A stretch of DNA of 8,127 nucleotides, taken from the NCBI GenBank assembly GCA_900764925.1, contig CAAFPW010000112.1, positions 1 to 8,127 of the forward strand, read 5' to 3'. Every line of letters starts with the position of its first letter. Position 1 is the stretch's first letter. Below are positions 1 to 6,563 of this stretch, in pieces. The DNA comes from Fusobacteriaceae bacterium (lineage in GTDB: Bacteria > Fusobacteriota > Fusobacteriia > Fusobacteriales > Fusobacteriaceae). The notes beneath the pieces are model-generated. The model ran no database searches, had not been told where the DNA came from, and saw nothing but the letters and a program-made list of their open reading frames with translations. The position numbers were made by a program, and so were the translations under genes.

Positions 1-64
1 AAAAACCTCCTTGATATTAATATAATTATGAAACATAATTAACTAATAATCAAGAGAGGTTTTT
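1..64 (-). terminator. Stem-loop at the operon's 3' end, probable terminator
   Basis: Bases 1-15 (AAAAACCTCCTTGAT) pair with 49-64 (ATCAAGAGAGGTTTTT), giving 15 pairs with one bulged A at 55. Nested inside is a perfect 8-bp hairpin (23-30 with 34-41, loop AAA). The structure begins 45 bp past the stop codon of the last minus-strand gene. In that direction it ends in a T run at the window edge, so it resembles a rho-independent terminator. The plus-strand arm also ends in TTTTT, so it could serve both directions. Caveat: read on the minus strand, bases 12-5 are AAGGAGGT, a perfect Shine-Dalgarno, so the arm might instead belong to the leader of another gene just outside the window. Confidence 0.55.
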
Positions 65-108
65 AAATTTTTTATTTATATAAAATTAATTACCCCACCT
101 TGTTTCTT

Positions 109-1263
109 TTATAAATTATTTACAAAAACTCTTCCTTCTAAAATAAGTCTAGCTGTTCTACACACTACTAATTCCTCTATCTTGCATCTATCATCAGGAT
201 AGCTAGCTTTTACTTTTATAGGTATTATTCCTCCAGGATGCCCAATTCTTACCTCAGGACTATTTTTAGCTTCTTCTTTTAGAAGGTTATATACAATACT
301 ATCTTTTATCCTTGCTACTGCACCTGTAGCTACAGTTCCTGTAACAGGATAAGTCTTATGCATCTTCTGCATAAATAACAATCTAGAAACAATATCTAAA
401 TCATTTTCTAAAACTTTTTCCCCATTTAGTGCAGTATAATCTGCTGACTTACTCACAATAGCAAAGAATGGTTGATAAGGAGTTTTTATCTGAGCTTCTT
501 CCCATGAATCAACTAATTTTAATTTACAACAAACTTCCCCTCTTATTCTTTCTATCTTTTTTAATAATTCTTTATTACTATCAATTTCACTACTACTTTC
601 TGTTCCTTTTAACCCTAATTTATCAGCACTAATAAATATAACTATATTTCCAGCATCTACAATAGAAAGTTCAAACTCCTCATTATCAACTTTTATTATA
701 TCTCTAGGATTTCCAGTAGGTAATAAATCTCCAGTAATTCCTCCAACTACATCTGACCAATCCAATGTTATTTTAGCTCCCGTTCCAGGAACACCATCTA
801 TTTTGTAATTTCCTCTATATTCTGCTTTTCCATCTCTCACTGGAACTTCTAAAACCAAAATTTTATTAGTATTAGTCATATGTACCCTAACTTTTGTTAT
901 AGGTTCTGTAACCTTTACTAAGTTATTATTAACAGCAAAAACTCCAACTCCTGAAGAGATATTCCCACAATTTCCTCCATAGTCAATAAAGCTTTCTGTT
1001 ATACTAACCTGTCCAAATGTATAATCTACATCGGCATCTTCCCTTGAAGAAGGCCCAACAATAGCTAGCTTACTAGTTAAACTATCAGCTCCTCCCAGTC
1101 CATCAATTTGTCTTACATCTGGGCTTCCAAAAATAGATAAAAGTATTCTATCTCTTAATTTTACATCTTTAGGTAACTCATTTTCCATTATATATATTCC
1201 CTTACTAGTCCCTCCTCTAATAATGGAACACTTTATTTCAAATTCATTTTTATGATTCTCCAT
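109..1263 (-). CDS. PrpF/Mii-family isomerase (methylaconitate / 3-methylitaconate delta-isomerase-like; candidate itaconate-citraconate isomerase)
   Basis: A 384-residue protein of the PrpF family, which has a diaminopimelate-epimerase fold and needs no cofactor. These enzymes move a C=C bond in unsaturated di- or tricarboxylates by proton transfer. Seen in the sequence: an N-terminal RGGTSKG (16-22), the GLGGAD...SK stretch ending at Lys65, GGNCGN with Cys99, GHPGG (341-345) and a C-terminal RTARLILEGRVFV. Lys65 and Cys99 are 34 residues apart, matching the Lys73/Cys107 pair of Shewanella PrpF as I recall it, so both lobes and the active-site pair look intact. Length is normal (about 380-400). 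The ATG at 1263 is preceded by AAGGAGGA (1271-1278), 7 nt away and overlapping the stop of the upstream gene. It is the last gene of the operon. No prpB, prpC or acnD is nearby, which argues against the 2-methylcitrate pathway. Co-occurrence with an aconitase-type hydratase recalls the nicotinate fermentation cluster of Eubacterium barkeri (Mii with DmdAB). Itaconate to citraconate is inferred; 3-methylitaconate or 4-oxalomesaconate types cannot be excluded. Confidence 0.88.
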   Translation of the reverse strand: MENHKNEFEIKCSIIRGGTSKGIYIMENELPKDVKLRDRILLSIFGSPDVRQIDGLGGADSLTSKLAIVGPSSREDADVDYTFGQVSITESFIDYGGNCGNISSGVGVFAVNNNLVKVTEPITKVRVHMTNTNKILVLEVPVRDGKAEYRGNYKIDGVPGTGAKITLDWSDVVGGITGDLLPTGNPRDIIKVDNEEFELSIVDAGNIVIFISADKLGLKGTESSSEIDSNKELLKKIERIRGEVCCKLKLVDSWEEAQIKTPYQPFFAIVSKSADYTALNGEKVLENDLDIVSRLLFMQKMHKTYPVTGTVATGAVARIKDSIVYNLLKEEAKNSPEVRIGHPGGIIPIKVKASYPDDRCKIEELVVCRTARLILEGRVFVNNL

Positions 1264-1277
1264 TATAAAATCCTCCT

Positions 1278-1778
1278 TTATCCTTTATTATTTTTGGAAA
1301 TTTTTTCTTTCAAATAATTGATCAATCCATCTTGTTTTATGAATTCCATAATATGCTCAGGAATTTTTTCACATACATATTTTTCATTCTTAGTTCTATT
1401 ATATATTATTCCCTCTTTATAGTCTATTTCTAACTCATCATACATAGAAATTTTTTCTGTTGAGTCACATTGAATTGCAAGTATTCCTAAATTTATACAG
1501 TTTCTATAAAAAATTCTTGCATATGATTTAGCTATAATAGTCTTTATTCCCAATTCTTTTAACATAAGAGGAGCTGTTTCCCTACTTGAACCAGAACCTA
1601 AATTTTTCTCTGCCACAAATATATCCCCGTGCTTACAATTTTTAGCAAACTCTGTATCTATTGGACTCATAGTAAATTTTGCTGCTTCTTTTATGCTAAG
1701 TTCCATATAAGCTGGTGGAGAAATTATATCAGTATTAATATTATCTCCATATTTTAATGCTCTTCCGCTAATATTCAT
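1278..1778 (-). CDS. Aconitase-family (de)hydratase small subunit, LeuD/DmdB-like
   Basis: A 166-residue swivel-domain subunit of a two-subunit hydro-lyase (3-isopropylmalate isomerase / homoaconitase / 2,3-dimethylmalate dehydratase group). Visible motifs are GDNINTD (11-17), the substrate-binding loop NLGSGSSRETAP (59-70) with GSGSSRE, and SYARIFYRNCINLGI (85-99). Length fits the short archaeal/anaerobe type (about 160-170) rather than the roughly 200-residue enterobacterial LeuD. The start is the ATG at 1778: GGAGGAG (1783-1789) lies 4 nt upstream, whereas the in-frame ATG at 1793 would lie upstream of that site. The start is one base past the large subunit's stop, so the two are surely co-translated. 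The specificity loop after NTD reads PPAYMELS instead of the usual ARYL-type sequence of leucine enzymes. No leuA or leuB is present. I infer hydration of citraconate (or dimethylmaleate) rather than a leucine role; the family assignment itself is firm. Confidence 0.9.
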   Translation of the reverse strand: MNISGRALKYGDNINTDIISPPAYMELSIKEAAKFTMSPIDTEFAKNCKHGDIFVAEKNLGSGSSRETAPLMLKELGIKTIIAKSYARIFYRNCINLGILAIQCDSTEKISMYDELEIDYKEGIIYNRTKNEKYVCEKIPEHIMEFIKQDGLINYLKEKISKNNKG

Positions 1779-1779
1779 C

Positions 1780-3054
1780 TTACTCCTCCTCAATAAACTT
1801 TCTTGGATCTACAATATAACCTGCTATTGCTGCAGCAGCTACTGATACTGGAGATGCCAAATAAACCTCTCCCTTTTTACTTCCCATTCTACCTATAAAA
1901 TTTCTATTTGTTGATGAGATACAAACCTCACCTTCTCCTATAGCTCCAGAGTGTATCCCTAAACAAGCTCCACAACTAGATGCCAATACAGTTGCTCCAG
2001 CTTCTGACAATGTTTGTAAAATTCCATCTTTTGCACATCTCTCCCAAACCTCTTTCGAAGCAGGTGAAATTAGTAATCTTACTCCCTCTGCTATCTTTCT
2101 TCCCTTTAGGATATCAGCTGCTAATTTTAAGTCGTTGTACCTTCCTCCAGTACAAGAACCAATATAGGCTTGATCTATCTTTATTCCTTCAATTTTTGAA
2201 ATCTCTTCCACATTGTCTACCTCATGTGGACATGAACAAATAGGATTTATTTTTGAAACATCTATAGTTATCTCCTCAGCTATTCCTTCTGAACTATTGG
2301 TTGATAAAAGTTCTACTACTTCTGAGTCTAATTCTAAACCTAAATTTTTCAAATATTCCTCTGTTTTTTCATCAACTTTCATTATCCCATTTTTAGCACC
2401 AGCTTCTACTGCCATATTAGTAATACACAATCTTTCATCCATAATCAAATCATCTATTACTTCACCAGAAAATTCAAGGGCTTTATAAGTAGCTCCAGCA
2501 TGACCTATTTTTCCTATAGCTGCCAATATTAAATCCTTTGCCATTACACCCTTATTCATCTTTCCAACAAAGTTTATCTTTATTGTCTCTGGAACTTTTA
2601 ACCAAATCTTTCCAGTTGCAAGAACCCCTAACATCTCCGTTGATCCAATTCCTGTTGAGAAAGCTCCTAAAGCTCCATATGTACAAGTATGACTATCTGT
2701 TCCTAAAATTATCTCTCCAGGTAAAACCCTGCTCTTCTCAATCATTACCTGATGACATGGTCCAGCAAATTCATAGTAATGTTTTACTTTATTTTCCTTA
2801 GCCCAATCTCTAGTAAATTTTACAATCGAAGCTTGATGAGCATTAGCTGGCGGAGTATAATGATCTGAAATTATTGTAACACTGTCTGGATCCCAAATTT
2901 CTAAATTTAACTCTTTCATCTTTTCTGCAATTTCAATTCTAGGACCTAAAATATCATCCATCATTGCTTTATCTACATCTACCCAAACAATATCTCCCGC
3001 TTTTACTTTATCTAATTTCGCTGCTTTTGCTAAAATTTTTTCTGTTAGTGTCAT
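1780..3054 (-). CDS. Aconitase-family (de)hydratase large subunit, LeuC/DmdA-like, [4Fe-4S]
   Basis: A 424-residue catalytic subunit that carries the [4Fe-4S] cluster and partners the small subunit encoded immediately downstream. Cluster ligands are visible as Cys301 (in GSCTGG) and Cys361/Cys364 (in SSCGACLG). Other aconitase signatures are GTDSHTCTYGALGAF (118-132), SDHYTPP (63-69), EFAGPCHQ (95-102) and SSTNRNFIGRMGS (390-402). Length matches the monofunctional archaeal/anaerobe LeuC type (about 420), shorter than the roughly 465-residue enterobacterial form. The start is the ATG at 3054, giving MTLTEKILAKAA, typical of the family and preceded by TGGAGGAA (3057-3064). An in-frame ATG at 3093 would add 13 unrelated residues and overlap the permease gene, so I reject it. 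The gap to the permease stop is 10 bp. Aconitase-type hydratases act on free acids, so this step should precede CoA activation here. Predicted reaction: citraconate + H2O to (R)-citramalate, a reaction known as the reverse of a LeuCD half-reaction in the citramalate pathway. Substrate is inference. Confidence 0.92.
   Translation of the reverse strand: MTLTEKILAKAAKLDKVKAGDIVWVDVDKAMMDDILGPRIEIAEKMKELNLEIWDPDSVTIISDHYTPPANAHQASIVKFTRDWAKENKVKHYYEFAGPCHQVMIEKSRVLPGEIILGTDSHTCTYGALGAFSTGIGSTEMLGVLATGKIWLKVPETIKINFVGKMNKGVMAKDLILAAIGKIGHAGATYKALEFSGEVIDDLIMDERLCITNMAVEAGAKNGIMKVDEKTEEYLKNLGLELDSEVVELLSTNSSEGIAEEITIDVSKINPICSCPHEVDNVEEISKIEGIKIDQAYIGSCTGGRYNDLKLAADILKGRKIAEGVRLLISPASKEVWERCAKDGILQTLSEAGATVLASSCGACLGIHSGAIGEGEVCISSTNRNFIGRMGSKKGEVYLASPVSVAAAAIAGYIVDPRKFIEEE
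1783..1789 (-). promoter_or_regulatory. Ribosome binding site fixing the small-subunit start
   Basis: GGAGGAG on the minus strand is made from the last Glu codons of the large subunit (protein end IEEE) and lies 4 nt from the ATG at 1778. The C-terminal Glu run is thus also the SD of the next gene, coupling translation of the two subunits and ruling out the ATG at 1793. Confidence 0.8.
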
Positions 3055-3056
3055 AA

Positions 3057-3064
3057 TTCCTCCA
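3057..3064 (-). promoter_or_regulatory. Ribosome binding site fixing the large-subunit start
   Basis: TGGAGGAA on the minus strand fills the short gap between the permease stop (TGA, 3065-3067) and the ATG at 3054. It decides for the 424-residue form over a 437-residue extension starting at 3093. Confidence 0.8.
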
Positions 3065-4333
3065 TCACATATATTTAGTAAAACTAAATCCACCTATTAA
3101 TATAAAGATTGCTACAATAAACATATTTAACATAGTTATATAGAATAATTTTTTAAATTTACTTGAAAACTCCTCTGAAGTAAGCTCATAATTTTCTGAT
3201 AATGTAGCCATTACAAAGGCTCCTCCTGTTGAAAGTGGACTCATTCCAGAAGGAGATGATCCATTTATAACTGCTGATAGAAGTAGTGCACTAGGAACAA
3301 TATTCTCTATTCCTAGAGTTTGTATAATTCTAGGAATAGTTGGAATCATTGTTGGCATTACAACTCCAGAAGTAGAACTAAATAGACTTAAAATTCCTGA
3401 AGAAAGTGCTAAAATTGCTGCAACAGTCTTTGAATTCATAAAAAGACTTAATATATCTGCTAACAACTTTATTCCATCTAATTTTACTATTAAATCCATC
3501 AATATTCCCATTCCAGAGATTAACAGTATTGTATTCCAAGGAACTGATCCTAAGGCCTCTTTCTCTGTTCCAACCTTTAGTAATATTAATATTATACTCA
3601 ATAATATTGAAAGTAAACCTATATTTAGATTAAAAAAAGCTACTCCTACAACCATAAATAAAATACCAACTAAAGTTATCTTCTGATTTTTATTAAATTT
3701 TAAAATTTCTGCATTAAGCTCTTTAGCTTTTAATTTATACCCCTTTAAAAATATATATGAAATGATTGCTGCAAATGCTGTAGCTAGAAATGTATTTATA
3801 ACCATTGTGTTTGCTATATTCCCAGTTATATTGGCATTTTTAGCTAACTCTATACCTATGATTCCAGTTGGTGCCCATGGGACAATTCCTCCACCTATTG
3901 ATCCTAATTGCCCCATAGTAGTTAAAAGAAATGGATCTGTATCTAATTCTTTCGCCATTGGGATTCCAAATAATGCTGCTATAGCAAATCCTGTTATCGT
4001 TCCAGCTCCTAAGAAAGCTATTAAATATATGACAAAGTACATAAGTATAGGGATTAACCAAGCCCTTTTTCCAGATAATTTAATTAATTTTTTTACAATT
4101 AGATTTAAGGTTCCATTATGTTGTGCTATTCCAAATAGTATACTTACCCCTACCAGCATCAAAAATAAGCTTGAATTAAATCCCTTTATTACATCATTTA
4201 TTGATATTTTTCCAAAATAACCTAAAATTAAGGAAAAACCTAAAGCTAAAATTCCCATATTTATCTTTTTTACAAAACCAATAACTATAGTTATCAGTAG
4301 TATTATTAATGACCCTATTGAAACTAATTGCAT
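3065..4333 (-). CDS. MatC-type dicarboxylate permease (SLC13/IT superfamily)
   Basis: A 422-residue, strongly hydrophobic inner-membrane protein with about 11-12 predicted membrane segments, for example roughly 6-21, 26-41, 55-72, 92-127, 168-187, 210-243, 258-272, 294-318, 335-349 and 399-416. The N-terminal third (start of the protein, then GFNSSLFLMLVGVSILFGIAQ) matches what I know of the MatC N-terminal domain of malonate/dicarboxylate carriers. Two re-entrant-loop-like stretches rich in Gly/Ser/Pro, GSIGGGIVPWAPTGIIG (134-150) and NGSSPSGMSPLSTGGAF (347-363), look like the paired substrate-binding hairpins of this superfamily; a third, STSGVVMPTMIPTIP, lies at 320-334. No signal peptide is separate from the first segment. 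The SD is an unusual AAGGGGG (4338-4344), 4 nt from ATG. The gene lies between the lyase gene (16 bp upstream) and the hydratase genes, so it should import the acid they consume, most likely a C4-C6 dicarboxylate. Cation coupling cannot be read from the sequence. Confidence 0.85.
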   Translation of the reverse strand: MQLVSIGSLIILLITIVIGFVKKINMGILALGFSLILGYFGKISINDVIKGFNSSLFLMLVGVSILFGIAQHNGTLNLIVKKLIKLSGKRAWLIPILMYFVIYLIAFLGAGTITGFAIAALFGIPMAKELDTDPFLLTTMGQLGSIGGGIVPWAPTGIIGIELAKNANITGNIANTMVINTFLATAFAAIISYIFLKGYKLKAKELNAEILKFNKNQKITLVGILFMVVGVAFFNLNIGLLSILLSIILILLKVGTEKEALGSVPWNTILLISGMGILMDLIVKLDGIKLLADILSLFMNSKTVAAILALSSGILSLFSSTSGVVMPTMIPTIPRIIQTLGIENIVPSALLLSAVINGSSPSGMSPLSTGGAFVMATLSENYELTSEEFSSKFKKLFYITMLNMFIVAIFILIGGFSFTKYM

Positions 4334-4349
4334 ACTACCCCCTTAAATA

Positions 4350-5258
4350 CTAAGAATTACAACTTATTTTATCATTTATATTTATCTGATGCCCACTATA
4401 CACTCCATTAATATTGTCTCTACACTCTTTTGCCACATTTACTAATTTCTTATAATCAACCCCTGTTTCAATATCTATTTTATCTAACATATATACGAAA
4501 TCTTCAGTTGATAAATTTCCAGATGCCCCAGGAGCAAAAGGACAACCACCCATACCTCCTAATGAAGCTTGAACATATTTAATTCCATTTTTTATAGCTG
4601 TATATGAATTTAACATTCCCATATTTCTAGTATCGTGAATGTGAACTTGAAATTCAATATCCTTATATTTTTCTAATAATATAGTTAACAATTCTTCTAT
4701 TTGTTTTGGTGTTGATATACCTATTGTATCACATAAATTGATAGTTCTAATACCTAATTTATAAGCTCTCTCTACATATTTCTCCACTTTCTCATAGGGA
4801 ACTTCTCCATCAAAAGGACAACCAAAAGCTGTAGCTGCATCCAATGTTATTTGTAAGCCTAGAAAATCAACTAAGATCTTTTCTAACTCTAAAAATGACT
4901 CATCTACACTACGATTCACATTTGCTTTATTATGTCCTTCTGAAACAGATATAACATAAGCTATATTTCTAAGTCCCATATCATATGCTCTTTTTACTCC
5001 TCTATAATTAGGAACCAAAGCTGAAAACTCTAAATCAGGATATTTATTTAAAAAATATTTAACTATCTCTTCAGCATCTTGCATCTGCGGTATATGTTTT
5101 GGAGAAACAAAAGATGTCAACTGTATCTTTTTTACTCCCGATTCTATGATTCCCTCTATTATCTTTTTCTTCTCTTCAGTTGAAATAAACTCACTTATAC
5201 TTTGAAATCCATCTCTCGGTCCTACCTCTATTATCTCAATTTTATTATTTTTTTCCAT
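4350..5258 (-). CDS. HMG-CoA lyase-family enzyme, candidate (R)-citramalyl-CoA lyase
   Basis: A 302-residue TIM-barrel lyase of the HMGL (DRE-TIM metallolyase) family, which cleaves 3-hydroxy-3-methylacyl-CoA esters. All key residues are visible by analogy with human HMG-CoA lyase: EVGPRDGFQ with Arg15 and metal-ligand Asp16, the HIHDTRNMG stretch with metal ligands His206 and His208, catalytic Cys239 in GGMGGCPFAPGASGN, and Asn248 nine residues after it, as in human Cys266/Asn275. SFVSPKHIPQMQDA (49-62) is also typical. Length is typical of bacterial forms (about 300). The ATG at 5258 follows an AAGGAAGAG-type SD, 12 bp after the CoA-transferase stop. Genuine HMG-CoA cleavage is possible, but this family also contains the (R)-citramalyl-CoA lyase of Chloroflexus, whose partner is likewise a class III CoA-transferase. 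With an aconitase-type hydratase in the operon, cleavage of (R)-citramalyl-CoA to acetyl-CoA and pyruvate fits better. Family certain; substrate inferred. Confidence 0.9.
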   Translation of the reverse strand: MEKNNKIEIIEVGPRDGFQSISEFISTEEKKKIIEGIIESGVKKIQLTSFVSPKHIPQMQDAEEIVKYFLNKYPDLEFSALVPNYRGVKRAYDMGLRNIAYVISVSEGHNKANVNRSVDESFLELEKILVDFLGLQITLDAATAFGCPFDGEVPYEKVEKYVERAYKLGIRTINLCDTIGISTPKQIEELLTILLEKYKDIEFQVHIHDTRNMGMLNSYTAIKNGIKYVQASLGGMGGCPFAPGASGNLSTEDFVYMLDKIDIETGVDYKKLVNVAKECRDNINGVYSGHQININDKISCNS

Positions 5259-5270
5259 ATCTCTTCCTTT

Positions 5271-6455
5271 CTAGAATAAATTCTCATCCTTTAATCCTTT
5301 AATTTTATCTTGAGTATAACCCAATACATTTTCTAATACCTCATTTAAATGTTCTCCTAAAAGTGGTGCTGGTGTTTTTATAGTAGTAGGAGTTTCACTA
5401 AGTTTTAAATGGTTTCCTGTTAATTTCATTTTCCCAGCCTTTGGATGCTCTACTTCTACAAACATCTCTCTCGATAATATGTGGGGATCATTTACGACTT
5501 TATCAATAGTATTTATAGGAGCAGCTGGTATTCCTCTTTCTAATAATTTTTCAACTATTTCATCTACCTTTTTATCCTTTAACCACTCTTCAATAATCGG
5601 TTTTAAATACATATTATTTTCAACTCTTTTAGCATTTGTTAAGAATCTTGCATCCTCTAATAATTTATAATCTTTCATAGTATCAACTAATAGTGCAAAT
5701 AACTTATCATTTCCACATCCTATAACTAAACTACCATCTAAAGCTTTAAATGAATCATACGGATATACAGATTCATATCTATTTCCTATTCTTTCTGGAA
5801 TTTTTCCACTTGTTAAATATATTTGAGTAATTATTTCCATAGATGACACAACAGAATCCACTAAAGCAACATCAACCTTTTGTCCTATTCCAGTTTTAAA
5901 CTTATAATTTAAAGCTCCTAAAACACCTATAGTTACACTAAGTCCAGCTAGAATATCTGCCATTGCTGTCCCTGTTCTAGTTGCCTCCCCATTGGGCCAT
6001 CCTGTAGTACTCATTAGCCCTCCAACTGCTTGCCCAATGATATCATACCCAGCTCTATTTTTATATGGTCCTGTATGCCCAAATCCTGAAACACACCCAT
6101 AAATAATTCCTGGATTTATCGCTTTTAAATCTTCATATCCTAATCCTAATTTTTCCATAGTCCCAGGTCTAAAGTTTTCTAAAACAATATCAGCTTCTCT
6201 TACAAGATCTAGAAAAATTTCTTTTCCTTTTTCAGCTTTTAAGTTAAGTGTTATCCCCTTTTTATTTCTATTTAGATTCATGTAATAAGCGCTTTCTCCA
6301 TTTACAAAAGGACCAAAACTTCTACTATCATCTCCTTTTTTTGGTACTTCTATTTTTATTACCTCAGCCCCCATATCTGCTAACAACATTCCACAATAAG
6401 GACCTGCTAAAACTCTTGTTAAATCTAAAACTCTTACACCTGATAATGCTCCCAT
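5271..6455 (-). CDS. Class III (CaiB/BaiF) CoA-transferase, candidate (R)-citramalate CoA-transferase
   Basis: A 394-residue cytoplasmic enzyme, normal length for class III CoA-transferases (about 380-430), which work as interlocked dimers. Visible motifs: GVRVLDLTRVLAGPYC (6-21), ADMGAEVIKIE (26-36), LNRNKKGITLNL (61-72), ENFRPGTMEKLGLGYE (93-108), and GTAMADILAGL (162-172) in which Asp167 corresponds to the catalytic Asp169 of formyl-CoA transferase. The ATG at 6455 is preceded by AAGGAGGA (6463-6470) with 7 nt spacing. It is the first gene of the operon, directly behind the promoter and the presumed operator. Relatives include succinyl-CoA:(R)-citramalate CoA-transferase of Chloroflexus and the animal enzyme SUGCT (glutarate/HMG). 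Next to an HMGL-family lyase the most economical role is to form the acyl-CoA that the lyase splits. The CoA donor (succinyl-CoA or acetyl-CoA) cannot be told from sequence; acetyl-CoA as donor would make the pathway net itaconate to pyruvate plus acetate. Carnitine, oxalate or other acids remain possible for the family in general. Confidence 0.9.
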   Translation of the reverse strand: MGALSGVRVLDLTRVLAGPYCGMLLADMGAEVIKIEVPKKGDDSRSFGPFVNGESAYYMNLNRNKKGITLNLKAEKGKEIFLDLVREADIVLENFRPGTMEKLGLGYEDLKAINPGIIYGCVSGFGHTGPYKNRAGYDIIGQAVGGLMSTTGWPNGEATRTGTAMADILAGLSVTIGVLGALNYKFKTGIGQKVDVALVDSVVSSMEIITQIYLTSGKIPERIGNRYESVYPYDSFKALDGSLVIGCGNDKLFALLVDTMKDYKLLEDARFLTNAKRVENNMYLKPIIEEWLKDKKVDEIVEKLLERGIPAAPINTIDKVVNDPHILSREMFVEVEHPKAGKMKLTGNHLKLSETPTTIKTPAPLLGEHLNEVLENVLGYTQDKIKGLKDENLF

Positions 6456-6472
6456 TTTTTAATCCTCCTTTT

Positions 6473-6490
6473 TGGTCGACTAGTCGTCTA
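6473..6490. promoter_or_regulatory. Putative GntR/FadR-type operator dyad
   Basis: TGGTCGACTAGTCGTCTA contains a perfect 10-bp palindrome CGACTAGTCG (6477-6486) extended by matching T/A (6473/6490) and G/C (6475/6488) pairs. Its left half also reads TGGTCGACTA (6473-6482), which fits the TNGTCGACNA pattern seen for many FCD-type GntR regulators. It is conspicuously GC-rich for this AT-rich intergenic region. It lies between the predicted transcription start (about 6492, minus strand) and the SD of the CoA-transferase gene (6463-6470), where a bound repressor would block initiation. The divergent GntR-family gene is the obvious ligand. Which of the two overlapping dyads is bound is unknown. 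Confidence 0.6.
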
Positions 6491-6498
6491 TATATTTT

Positions 6499-6527
6499 TT
6501 TATAACATATTGTTTTTAAAAAGTCAA
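6499..6527 (-). promoter_or_regulatory. Predicted sigma-70-type promoter of the six-gene operon
   Basis: On the minus strand, TTGACT (6527-6522) is followed after exactly 17 nt by TATAAA (6504-6499), with a TG one base before the -10 hexamer (extended -10). This places the transcription start near 6492, about 37 nt before the ATG at 6455 and immediately upstream of the dyad at 6473-6490. It is the only strong promoter-like sequence I see ahead of the operon, and the following gaps between genes (1-16 bp) leave no room for others. Confidence 0.65.
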
Positions 6528-6563
6528 ATTTTTTTTTATTTTTTTATTTAATAAATTTTTTTA

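Noticed and set aside
109..1263. Methylcitrate pathway prpF
   Set aside because: The prpB, prpC and acnD partners are absent and the hydratase is a two-subunit LeuCD type, not AcnD.
1278..3054. Leucine biosynthesis leuCD
   Set aside because: No leuA or leuB nearby; the genes lie with a transporter, isomerase, CoA-transferase and lyase of catabolic type, and the small-subunit loop is atypical.
3055..3093. Upstream ATG extending the LeuC-like protein by 13 residues
   Set aside because: It lies inside the permease gene, lacks a good SD, and the added residues do not resemble the family N-terminus; the ATG at 3054 has GGAGG in place.
3762..4220. Plus-strand open frame of 152 codons
   Set aside because: It is antisense to the permease gene, has no SD and no recognisable domain; open antisense frames are expected opposite hydrophobic AT-rich genes.
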